A DNA stretch of 46,682 nt from Fibrobacter sp. (GTDB lineage: Bacteria; Fibrobacterota; Fibrobacteria; Fibrobacterales; Fibrobacteraceae). The stretch covers positions 1 through 46,682 of the forward strand of contig JAGCPF010000062.1 of the NCBI GenBank assembly GCA_017642335.1. Reading direction: 5' to 3'. The translations under genes and the position numbers were made by a program. Positions 17,667 to 25,123 of this stretch are shown here, piece by piece (the first letter of the stretch is position 1; every line of letters starts with the position of its first letter). The notes beneath the pieces were generated by a model, which saw only the letters and a program-made list of their open reading frames with translations, did no database searches and had not been told where the DNA came from.

Positions 17667-18743
17667 ATGAAGCTGTCGCTCAAGAAAAAACTCGCCCTTG
17701 AGGCCTACCGTCTTTACCGTCACGGAGAAACCAAGGCTCACCCGCTCGAGTATTTCTTTTGGGAATGCACGCTGCGCTGCAATCTGCACTGCCAGCACTG
17801 CGGTAGCGACTGCGTCAAGGACGCCATCCCCGACATGCCGCGGGAAGACTTCTTGCAGGTACTGGACTCGCTGAAACCGCATATCGACCCGAAAAAATTC
17901 ATCGTGGTGATTACCGGCGGCGAACCGCTGATGCGCCCCGACCTCGAAGAATGCGGCAAGGAAATCCAGAAGCGCGGCTACCCCTGGGGCATGGTCACGA
18001 ACGGGCTCGCCATGACACCCGAACGCTTCACCAAGTACCTGAACGCAGGGCTGCGCTCGCTCACCATCAGCCTTGACGGGCTCGAAGAGACACACAACCT
18101 GTTCCGCGGCGACAAGCACAGCTTTGACAAGGCAATACGCGCCATCAACATGGCCGCACACGCCAAGGGGCTCACCTTCGACGTGATGACCTGCATCAAC
18201 AAGAAGAACCTGCTCGAGCTCCCCCGCATCTTGGAATTGCTCCTCAAGCTCGATGTCAGGCGCTGGCGCGTCGCGACGGTGTTCCCGAAAGGCCGTGCCA
18301 AGGACAACCCGTTGTTCCAGCTCACGAGCAAGGAATTCCGCCAGATTTACGACTTCATCCGCGAAGTCAAAAAACTCAGGGTCATCGACATCAGCGCCGA
18401 CTGCGAAGGCTTCCTCGGCAGCTACGAGAAGGACGCGCGCGACTACCCGTTCTTCTGCAGGGCGGGTGTGAATATCGCCTCGGTGCTCTGCGACGGCAGC
18501 ATATCGGCATGCCCGAGCCTGCGCGGCGACTACATCCAGGGAAACATCTACAAGGACGACCTGTGGGACGTGTGGCAGAACCGCTACCAGGTGATGCGCG
18601 ACCACAGCTGGGCAAAGACCGGCGACTGCAAGGACTGCAAGTACTGGCGCTACTGCGAAGGGTCGAGCCTGCACCTCCGCGACGAGAAATCCGGGGAACT
18701 GATGTACTGCCACGTGAAACGGCTGGAAGAAGCGGGAGCGTAA
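17667..18743 (+). CDS. Radical SAM/SPASM enzyme 2 of rSAM/lipoprotein system
   Basis: This 358-residue protein has the same length as enzyme 1 and is very similar along its whole length. I chose ATG 17667 (MKLSLKKKLALEAYRLYR), with GGGG upstream, over earlier in-frame starts that would add an unrelated tail. The CX3CX2C motif is in FFWECTLRCNLHCQHC and GGEP in VVITGGEPLM. The SPASM Cys set (FFC, VLC, SAC, GDC-KD-C-KYWRY-C, MYC) is intact. The differences are mostly conservative, so both copies appear functional. Its partner is probably the short lipoprotein 13 just upstream, plus others in trans. Substrate and product are unknown. Confidence 0.92.
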   Translation: MKLSLKKKLALEAYRLYRHGETKAHPLEYFFWECTLRCNLHCQHCGSDCVKDAIPDMPREDFLQVLDSLKPHIDPKKFIVVITGGEPLMRPDLEECGKEIQKRGYPWGMVTNGLAMTPERFTKYLNAGLRSLTISLDGLEETHNLFRGDKHSFDKAIRAINMAAHAKGLTFDVMTCINKKNLLELPRILELLLKLDVRRWRVATVFPKGRAKDNPLFQLTSKEFRQIYDFIREVKKLRVIDISADCEGFLGSYEKDARDYPFFCRAGVNIASVLCDGSISACPSLRGDYIQGNIYKDDLWDVWQNRYQVMRDHSWAKTGDCKDCKYWRYCEGSSLHLRDEKSGELMYCHVKRLEEAGA

Positions 18744-18745
18744 AA

Positions 18746-18801
18746 GGTTCGAAGTTCGAAGTTCGAAGTTAGAGGTTAGAGGTTCGAGGCACGAGGCTCG
18801 G
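18746..18801 (+). repeat. Degenerate 7-bp tandem repeat, eight units
   Basis: Heptamers GGTTCGA, AGTTCGA, AGTTCGA, AGTTAGA, GGTTAGA, GGTTCGA, GGCACGA and GGCTCGG follow the rSAM 2 stop codon directly. The last units form part of the terminator stem. Confidence 0.8.
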
Positions 18802-18812
18802 ACCTCTTTTTA
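18778..18812 (+). terminator. Rho-independent terminator after radical SAM gene 2
   Basis: The outer stem is AGAGGT/ACCTCT with inner CGAG/CTCG pairing, followed by TTTTT. As after rSAM 1, the hairpin is built partly from the 7-bp repeats. Confidence 0.75.
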
Positions 18813-18823
18813 AAAGGTAGTTG

Positions 18824-18904
18824 TTGTCACAGGATTACGACATATTCAGCAAAAATGGGCAAAAATGAACAAAAATTGATATATTTCAAAAAAAAGAGGG
18901 GCCC
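18824..18904 (+). promoter_or_regulatory. Promoter region of lipoprotein 14
   Basis: This AT-rich region has repeated CAAAAATG-like units and a GATATATTT -10-like box (about 18878), then GAGGGG as RBS just before ATG 18905. A similar TGATATATT box occurs before lipoprotein 15. Confidence 0.5.
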
Positions 18905-19873
18905 ATGAATATCCGTAAGTTCCTGAATAAAATCATCCTTGTATCCGCAGCGTTCTTCTGGGCGGGATGTTCCGGCGATTCTGTCACAAAGGTCGCAAGC
19001 GACAACGAAGACGCAACATCCAACTCCGACACCTCGACAACAGACTCTGGGAGTTCAACCATCGGCGACAAATCCAGCAGTTCGACCAATGTTGAATCGT
19101 CAAGCAGTAATTCATGGAAATACCCTGGTTGTAGACCCAAAGACCTCATATGGCCTATAGACTACCGGGATGAAACCTATAAAAAGGATCCAAAGGAATC
19201 CGCCAAAAAAAAAGCCGATTACAATGCACAAATCAGCATCCATGACTCTGTCATGCAGCAAATTTTCCACGAGGATAATGTTTTCTATGCCGACATATAC
19301 CCGCATACGACGACATTCTGCCTCTTTAAAATGGCAGACACGCTGGAACAAATTGGCGCACCTGTATACGGAACGTTTTCTACTGAAGGCAGTATAACAA
19401 AGTCCGTCTATTGCCCCGACGGAACAACGCATTTCACAGATGAATACCTAAGCTACGAAGAAGATCTCAAGGCTCACGAAGAAGAAGTCAAGGCATACGA
19501 GGAACAAAAAGCAGCCTATAAAGAAGCATACGACAAGTATTATGAAGAATACTACAGCAAGAGAGCTGCGGAACTCATGACCCTGTTGGATTCCTGCGTC
19601 AATCACCCGGACGATTTCAAGCCGGCAAACGATGACGAGCAAGAAGAATATTGTAGTACCCTAGATTCCTTGGAATTCTATCCTTGCAACTTCCATCTGG
19701 AAAAAGACGAAGAAGATGGCGAGGAAAAAAACAATAACGAAGAAGAGGAAATGAGTTCCTCGAGCAAAGCCAGCAGCAGCTCCGAAAAGACGGCTGAAGC
19801 AAAGTCATCCAGTTCCAGCAAGAAAAATAATGAAGGCGACTTCCAGGGGGAATTTGCCAAGTCCGGCTTGTAG
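18905..19873 (+). CDS. rSAM-associated YG-motif lipoprotein 14
   Basis: This 322-residue protein starts MNIRKFLNKIILVSAAFFWAGC. A Ser/Thr/Asp linker is followed by a helical region. Then comes APVYGTFSTEGSITKSVYCPDGTTHFTDEYLSYEEDL in separate parts, and a long charged, probably coiled-coil segment rich in Glu, Lys and Tyr ending near DSCV. Unusually, a second Ser/Lys-rich stretch (SSSSKASSSSEK) lies near the C-terminus. It has one Tyr-Gly motif. It sits alone behind its own promoter after the rSAM 2 terminator, so it would have to be modified in trans, if at all. Confidence 0.78.
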   Translation: MNIRKFLNKIILVSAAFFWAGCSGDSVTKVASDNEDATSNSDTSTTDSGSSTIGDKSSSSTNVESSSSNSWKYPGCRPKDLIWPIDYRDETYKKDPKESAKKKADYNAQISIHDSVMQQIFHEDNVFYADIYPHTTTFCLFKMADTLEQIGAPVYGTFSTEGSITKSVYCPDGTTHFTDEYLSYEEDLKAHEEEVKAYEEQKAAYKEAYDKYYEEYYSKRAAELMTLLDSCVNHPDDFKPANDDEQEEYCSTLDSLEFYPCNFHLEKDEEDGEEKNNNEEEEMSSSSKASSSSEKTAEAKSSSSSKKNNEGDFQGEFAKSGL

Positions 19874-19892
19874 CGCTTTTCAAAATTAGATG

Positions 19893-19983
19893 CAAGTAAT
19901 CACAAGAAAATACCGATTCATCGGTTACTTGAATAATGTGAAATAAAAATGATATATTCCCTTTTGAGAACAAAAGGGTTATC
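19893..19983 (+). promoter_or_regulatory. Promoter region of lipoprotein 15 with inverted repeat
   Basis: CAAGTAA (19893-19899) pairs with TTACTTG (19925-19931), and inside them CCGA-TTCA-TCGG forms a small hairpin. Downstream are a TGATATATT -10-like box (about 19950) and CAAAAGGG as RBS. The hairpin could be an operator or the terminator of lipoprotein 14, although no clear T run follows it. Confidence 0.45.
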
Positions 19984-20577
19984 ATGAACATCCGCAAGCA
20001 CTTGAAAAGGATTCTTCTTGCATCAACGGCCATCTTCTGGGTCAGTTGTAACGACGATGCTCAATCGAGTCGCCCGCAAACCGAAATTCCCAACGAGTTA
20101 TCGCAATGTTATGAAACCGAAAAGGTTGCAAAGCAAAAGTTCAACACGGATATAATGAACGATCCGGTAGCTTACGCAAAGGAAAGCGCCGAAAAAAGCG
20201 CGCAAATAGCGATTCGTGATTCCATTGAACAATATGTAGCAGTAAATGCTTTACGTAGCGAGAGTGAAAAAAATGCGGACAGCGCTCCGGAATGCTTACT
20301 CAGAATGATCGATACGCTTGAAGTCCCGGTCTTTCTCTATGGCGTACTATATGACCAAGATTCCATCGCGACAAAGCGCGAATGCGACGACGGAACGACA
20401 TACATCAGGGACGAATACCTTCGCTACGAAGACGATGTAAAAGCGTACAACAAGAAATACGAGACATACACTGAGACCTACAATAAAATCAAGGAAAAAA
20501 GGGAAGCAGAGCTTAGAAGCCAAATGGATTCCTGCATCAACCAGCAGGAAATCAAGAACGATTCTACACCCGATTGA
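19984..20577 (+). CDS. rSAM-associated YG-motif lipoprotein 15
   Basis: This 197-residue protein is the last member of the family here. Signal MNIRKHLKRILLASTAIFWVSC. It lacks a Ser linker. After a helical region comes PVFLYGVLYDQDS...RECDDGTTYIRDEYLRYEDD, then a charged helix ending MDSCIN. This is the same LYG...C-DDGT...helix...C plan as lipoproteins 6, 9, 12 and 14. It has one Tyr-Gly motif. It is monocistronic with its own promoter. Function is unknown. Confidence 0.78.
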   Translation: MNIRKHLKRILLASTAIFWVSCNDDAQSSRPQTEIPNELSQCYETEKVAKQKFNTDIMNDPVAYAKESAEKSAQIAIRDSIEQYVAVNALRSESEKNADSAPECLLRMIDTLEVPVFLYGVLYDQDSIATKRECDDGTTYIRDEYLRYEDDVKAYNKKYETYTETYNKIKEKREAELRSQMDSCINQQEIKNDSTPD

Positions 20578-20751
20578 CGCAGATGGTGCCCCCAAAAAAA
20601 CGTTTCACGGTTTAAATATACCTTATCAAAAACCGATACTTTCAAATTGTGTATAATACCCGAGGTCCGAACTACACAGAATATCTTATTTTTTCGTTTT
20701 TTTAGGAAAAAAGGCAAATGGGTTGCCAAATATTTAAATAAATTGGGGGTA
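20578..20751 (+). promoter_or_regulatory. Promoter and leader of rel gene
   Basis: This 174-bp AT-rich region has a good extended -10 (TGTGTATAAT, TATAAT at 20653-20658) without a clear -35. A T-rich stretch at about 20690-20703 and the RBS GGGGGT before ATG 20752 follow. Confidence 0.5.
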
Positions 20752-22884
20752 ATGAATCAACTCAGTCTGACATCGAACCAAGTGCATATCGTCGATATGC
20801 TCATACGCAAGAATCCCAAGCTGGACCGTGGGATTCTCGAGACTGCAGTAGCCTTCATTGCCGACGCCCACGAGGGCCAGTATCGCAAGAGCGGAATGCC
20901 CTACACGGAACATCCGTACGAAGTCGCAAAAATCCTCGCCGACCTAAAGCAAGACCAGCCTACCGTCCTGGCCGGGCTTCTCCACGACGTAGTGGAAGAC
21001 ACCCCGCATACATTGAAGGAAATCGCAGAAAAGTTTGGTGACGAAACTGCGTTCATGGTCGATGCCGTCACGAAGATTACCGAAGCCCAACAGTCTAGCA
21101 AGACCGCCCAGAAGGCAGAGACCTACCGCAAGCTTATCACGGCCATGGCCAAGGACCCCCGGGTCATCATGATCAAGATCGCCGACCGCATCCACAACAT
21201 GCGCACCATGCGATACATGAAGCCCGAGAAGCGCAAGTCCATCGCACAGGAAACGCTGGACATCTACGTCCCCCTCACCCACAGGTTCGGTCTCTACAAC
21301 CTGAAGAACGAACTGGAAGACCTCTCGTTCAAGTACGTGAATCCCGACGAATACCAGAAAATCGTCGAAGCGCTCATCGAGAACAAGGAAAGCCGCGAGA
21401 AGTACATCCAGTCCGTCATCGGCCCGCTCCAGATCAAGATGGCCCTGGAAGATTTTGATTGCACCATCCAGGGGCGCACCAAGAACATTTACAGTATCCA
21501 CAACAAGATGGTGAACCGCGACTGCCAATTCGAGGATATCTTCGACATCTTCGCCATCCGCATCATCGTCGACACCATCCCGGAATGCTACCTGGCCCTG
21601 GGTTACGTCCACAACCTCTGGACGCCCATGCAGAGCCGCTTCAAGGACTACATCGCCACCCCGAAGCCGAACCTGTACCAGAGCATCCACACGACAGTCA
21701 TCGGCCCGGAGAACAAGATGGTCGAGGTGCAGATCCGCACCAAAGACATGGACCTCACCGCCGAGAAAGGATTCGCGGCGCACTGGGCGTACAAACTGGA
21801 AACCCAGCACGAAGGCGAGGAACTCGCCTGGCTCGACCACATGGTCAAGTTGCAGTCGGAAATCTCGGACTCCAAGGAATACCTGGACTTCTTGAAGGTG
21901 GACCTGAAGCCGGAAGGCATTACCGTCTTCACGCCCAAGGGAACATCCATCGAACTGCCTAACGGCTCGTGCGTACTCGACTTCGCGTTCGCCATCCACA
22001 GCGAACTCGGCCTGCACTGCATCGGAGCACGCATCAACGACGAGGTGGTGAGTCTGGACAAGGTTATTCCTAACGGAGCTACCATCCAGGTGCTCAAGAG
22101 CCAGAACCAGGAACCCAGCCCGGAATGGCTTGACCTGGTGAAAACGGTCAAGGCCAAGCAGGAACTGCGTCGCTGGATGCGAACCAGCATTATCCAGCAG
22201 GCCCGCAGCCTGGGCAAGGAAATCTGGACACGCGAGCTGCGCCTGAAGAAAATCAGCAAGGACCACATCCCGCAGGAAGAGGAAATCAAGCGTTATTTCG
22301 GAGTCCAGTCCAAGGAGGACTTGTTCGAACGCATCGGCCAGGGCGAACTGCCCCTCGCCGACATCCAGCGCTTTCTGAGCCACGGCGACATCGCCCCCAA
22401 GGAAGTCAGCGCGCTGCGGTTCTTCCCGACGTTCACCAGGGACCGCGGGGACGACATGCCCCTGCAGATTGGCCAGGAAACCAGTTTGCTCATCCACTTC
22501 GCGGACTGCTGCGCACCGGTCCCCGGCGACGACATCGTCGGCGTGCTTCGCCCGCAAATCGGCATCGAGGTCCACAAAATCCACTGTCAGACGCTCAAGG
22601 AATTGCCTGCCGGGCAGCAAATCGCCGTAAAATGGAGCGAAGACACCACGAAACCATTCACCGCGCACCTGACCATCGAGACAGACAACCGAAAGAATAT
22701 TACCTTGGATATATTGCAGGAACTCAAGAATGCCAACGTTTTCCTGGATCGGATGACGGTCGTCAGCGCCAAGTACTCCGGAAGGATACGCCTAGTATTC
22801 AAGGCTTTCCGCAAAGAACAAGTCGATACAATCATCAGCAAGATCCACTTGATCTCAGGCGTAAGGGAGGTTGAGAACGCATGA
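20752..22884 (+). CDS. Bifunctional (p)ppGpp synthetase/hydrolase (Rel/SpoT)
   Basis: This 710-residue enzyme makes and degrades the stringent-response alarmone. I chose ATG 20752 (MNQLSLTSNQ), with RBS GGGGGT, over an upstream ATG because the longer tail fits no family sequence. The N-terminal HD hydrolase domain has His54, H78-D79 and E82-D83 (LLHDVVED) and IADRIHNMRT. The synthetase domain has RFKD (the RXKD motif of bifunctional Rel enzymes), YQSIHTTV and EVQIRT. A TGS domain (GITVFTPKG), a Cys-containing linker domain (DCCAPVPGDDIVG) and a C-terminal ACT domain follow. Both activities appear intact. It overlaps the next gene by four bases. Confidence 0.95.
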   Translation: MNQLSLTSNQVHIVDMLIRKNPKLDRGILETAVAFIADAHEGQYRKSGMPYTEHPYEVAKILADLKQDQPTVLAGLLHDVVEDTPHTLKEIAEKFGDETAFMVDAVTKITEAQQSSKTAQKAETYRKLITAMAKDPRVIMIKIADRIHNMRTMRYMKPEKRKSIAQETLDIYVPLTHRFGLYNLKNELEDLSFKYVNPDEYQKIVEALIENKESREKYIQSVIGPLQIKMALEDFDCTIQGRTKNIYSIHNKMVNRDCQFEDIFDIFAIRIIVDTIPECYLALGYVHNLWTPMQSRFKDYIATPKPNLYQSIHTTVIGPENKMVEVQIRTKDMDLTAEKGFAAHWAYKLETQHEGEELAWLDHMVKLQSEISDSKEYLDFLKVDLKPEGITVFTPKGTSIELPNGSCVLDFAFAIHSELGLHCIGARINDEVVSLDKVIPNGATIQVLKSQNQEPSPEWLDLVKTVKAKQELRRWMRTSIIQQARSLGKEIWTRELRLKKISKDHIPQEEEIKRYFGVQSKEDLFERIGQGELPLADIQRFLSHGDIAPKEVSALRFFPTFTRDRGDDMPLQIGQETSLLIHFADCCAPVPGDDIVGVLRPQIGIEVHKIHCQTLKELPAGQQIAVKWSEDTTKPFTAHLTIETDNRKNITLDILQELKNANVFLDRMTVVSAKYSGRIRLVFKAFRKEQVDTIISKIHLISGVREVENA

Positions 22885-23462
22885 TTACGGCACTCCACCA
22901 TAGCGATTACACCCTCAAGAACCGCGCATTCAACTGCCGCATGCGTAACCGCTATTACGAGGAGGTCTATTACGCGTTCCGAGCCCTCACCCCCGGCGGG
23001 GATCCGTCGGCACCGGGCACCTACTCCGGATGGTTCCAGCACCTGGCCAAGGAAATCAAGCATTACGAGCGCCTGCTCATGACCTGCCTCGAATACGCGC
23101 AGGCCGCGGTGTTCTACGGCAAGGCCGACAACGCGACGCTCTACTCCAAGGACAAACGCTGGGGTATTTTGCAGGAGGAAATCTTCCTCGTGCACTTCTT
23201 GCAGGAACTGCTTTCCACGACCCGCTACATCATCTCGAGAATCGAGACCGACCGCATGCTGCAGCAATGGAGTTCGTCCATGCAGGACATGAAGGCTAAG
23301 CCTGTGGGCTCCGGGTTCGTCACCAGCATCCAGCAGAAACTCAACGCCATGAACGCGGCCACCCTCGACGAGTTCAAGGAACTGATGAAGCACGTCATGG
23401 AACGCTTCCAGATAGGCAACACGCTGTTCGGCACAGTACAGGAACTGCAGAATTTCTACTAG
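22881..23462 (+). CDS. Conserved-looking hypothetical protein downstream of rel
   Basis: This 193-residue protein starts in an ATGA overlap with the rel stop, so it is translationally coupled. It begins MITALHHSDYTLKNRAFNCRMRNRYYEEVYYAF, is predicted mostly helical and soluble, and has no signal peptide or membrane segment. I do not recognise a domain. Its position between rel and the nuo operon says little about function. Codon use resembles its neighbours. Confidence 0.75.
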   Translation: MITALHHSDYTLKNRAFNCRMRNRYYEEVYYAFRALTPGGDPSAPGTYSGWFQHLAKEIKHYERLLMTCLEYAQAAVFYGKADNATLYSKDKRWGILQEEIFLVHFLQELLSTTRYIISRIETDRMLQQWSSSMQDMKAKPVGSGFVTSIQQKLNAMNAATLDEFKELMKHVMERFQIGNTLFGTVQELQNFY

Positions 23463-23489
23463 ACGAGAGACTTAAGACGAGAGACGAAA
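23462..23489 (+). repeat. Degenerate 7-bp tandem repeat, four units
   Basis: Heptamers GACGAGA, GACTTAA, GACGAGA and GACGAAA fill the 30-bp gap between the hypothetical gene and nuoA. They may also supply the nuoA ribosome-binding region. Confidence 0.7.
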
Positions 23490-23492
23490 GAA

Positions 23493-23873
23493 ATGTCTGA
23501 ATACATCATCCTATCCATATTTTTGTTCCTCGGCGCGTTCATCGCCGCGGCGGCGACCGTAGTCGGCCTGCTGCTGGGCTACCGCACCAGGAACACGAAG
23601 AACAAGATGGCCCCCTACGAATGCGGCATGCAGACCATCGGCAACGCAAGAATCCAGTTCAAGGTGGGCTACTACCTGTTCGCACTGCTCTTCCTCGTGT
23701 TCGACATCGAAGCGCTGTTCCTGTTCCCCGTCATGGCGAACTTCAAGGAAATCATGTCGGGCAACACGCCCCTCTCGCCCGTAGTCGTCATCGTCGACCT
23801 CGCCATTTTCATTGCAATCCTGGTCTCAGGCCTCGCCTACGCTTGGAAAAAAGGAATTCTCAAATGGGAATAA
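23493..23873 (+). CDS. nuoA: NADH-quinone oxidoreductase subunit A
   Basis: This 126-residue membrane subunit of respiratory complex I has three predicted transmembrane helices and the conserved loop APYECGMQ between helices 1 and 2. Helix 2 carries DIEALFLFP, typical of NuoA. It is the first gene of the nuo operon, 30 bp after the preceding gene. It overlaps the next start by ten bases. Confidence 0.95.
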   Translation: MSEYIILSIFLFLGAFIAAAATVVGLLLGYRTRNTKNKMAPYECGMQTIGNARIQFKVGYYLFALLFLVFDIEALFLFPVMANFKEIMSGNTPLSPVVVIVDLAIFIAILVSGLAYAWKKGILKWE

Positions 23874-25123
23874 TCAACTACGCCCCGAAAATCCTGGACC
23901 CGATTCCCGGCGGCAAGTACGTAGTCAACCTTGTCGACTACGTGGTGAACTGGGCCCGCGCCAACTCCATCTGGCCCCTCACCTACGGTACCAGCTGCTG
24001 CGCCATCGAGATGATGAGCAGTTCCATGGCGCGCTACGACATCGCCCGTTTCGGTTCCGAAGTGTTCCGCGCATCGCCCCGCCAGGCCGACCTGTTCATC
24101 CTGGCCGGCACGATCACCCGCCGCATGGCCCCCGCCATCCAGATGCTCTGGGAGCAGATTCCCGGACCCAAGTACGCCATCGCCATGGGCGCATGCACCA
24201 TCAGCGGCGGCCCGTTCATTTACGATAACTACGCCGTCGTCCGCGGCGCACAGAACCTTATCCCGGTCGACGTGTTCGTTCCTGGCTGCCCGCCGCGCCC
24301 CGAGGCGCTGTTCCACGGGCTCCTCACGCTGCGCGAAAAAATCTTGAAGGAGACCTGCCGCCACCCGTGGCACGTTGGCCGCCCGAAGGATGTGTCCACC
24401 ATGGACCGCTACCGCGAAGCCGCCAAGACCTGGGCCGCCCTCGAAGAGATGAAGGACGAGGAAATGGCCGAGGCCCGCGCCAAGTTCAAGGAAGAGCATC
24501 CCGACTACAAGAGCGCATTCAAGCCCATCCGCATCAAGAAGGAAGAGTTCCCCGAAGTTCCCCGCGAACCCAAGGGCACCGCAGGGCTTTCGCAGTCCGA
24601 ACTTTTCGCCAAGCTCCGTGCGGAATTCCCCAAGGCGACCGTCCACACGCATAGCGAGGACCCCATCGAGGATGTCGTGGCCGCAATTCCGGCCGACTGT
24701 CCGCTCGAGGTCCTCGTGGAGTCCGAAGACTACCTGCCCATGGTCAAGTTCCTGAAGGAAAGCCCGGACTTCGACATGGACTACCTGATCGACATCACCG
24801 CCATCGACTACGACGACCACTTCGACATGGTGACCATGCTGAGAAGCATCGGCAAGGGCCACAAGCTATTCCTGAGCGTACAGCTGAAAAAGGACTTCAG
24901 CATTAGCGAAGAGAAGCGCCCGACATCGCTACTCGCCACGGTCGACAGCGTCAGTTCCCTGTACCCCGGCGCCGAAGTCAAGGAGCGCGAAGTCTACGAC
25001 ATGTTCGGCATCAACTTCAAGGGACATCCCGACCAGCGGCGCATATTCCTGGACAAGGACTTCGTCGGCTACCCGCTGCGCAAGGACTTCACGCACTCGG
25101 AAATCATCAGGAGGCCCGTATGA
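23864..25123 (+). CDS. nuoB/nuoC: NADH-quinone oxidoreductase subunits B and C fused
   Basis: This single 419-residue reading frame has no stop between the two parts. Residues 1-165 are NuoB with all four N2 cluster Cys: C45-C46 (GTSCCAIEM), C111 (GACTISGG) and C142 (PGCPPRPEA). Residues about 170-265 form a charged helical linker. Residues about 270-419 are NuoC with the signature KEREVYDMFGINFKGHPD followed by YPLRKDF. The true start is ATG 23864 inside the nuoA end (MGIINYAPK); the longer open frame upstream is a shadow of nuoA. The protein forms the N2 cluster and quinone-side connecting module. The fusion resembles E. coli NuoCD in principle but joins a different pair. Confidence 0.94.
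   Translation: MGIINYAPKILDPIPGGKYVVNLVDYVVNWARANSIWPLTYGTSCCAIEMMSSSMARYDIARFGSEVFRASPRQADLFILAGTITRRMAPAIQMLWEQIPGPKYAIAMGACTISGGPFIYDNYAVVRGAQNLIPVDVFVPGCPPRPEALFHGLLTLREKILKETCRHPWHVGRPKDVSTMDRYREAAKTWAALEEMKDEEMAEARAKFKEEHPDYKSAFKPIRIKKEEFPEVPREPKGTAGLSQSELFAKLRAEFPKATVHTHSEDPIEDVVAAIPADCPLEVLVESEDYLPMVKFLKESPDFDMDYLIDITAIDYDDHFDMVTMLRSIGKGHKLFLSVQLKKDFSISEEKRPTSLLATVDSVSSLYPGAEVKEREVYDMFGINFKGHPDQRRIFLDKDFVGYPLRKDFTHSEIIRRPV

Noticed and set aside
20944..22668. 574-codon minus-strand frame
   Set aside because: It is antisense to the Rel/SpoT gene, which has intact HD, synthetase, TGS and ACT motifs.
23621..23863. Extended N-terminus for the NuoBC frame
   Set aside because: This part overlaps nuoA in another frame. 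The NuoB family start fits ATG 23864.
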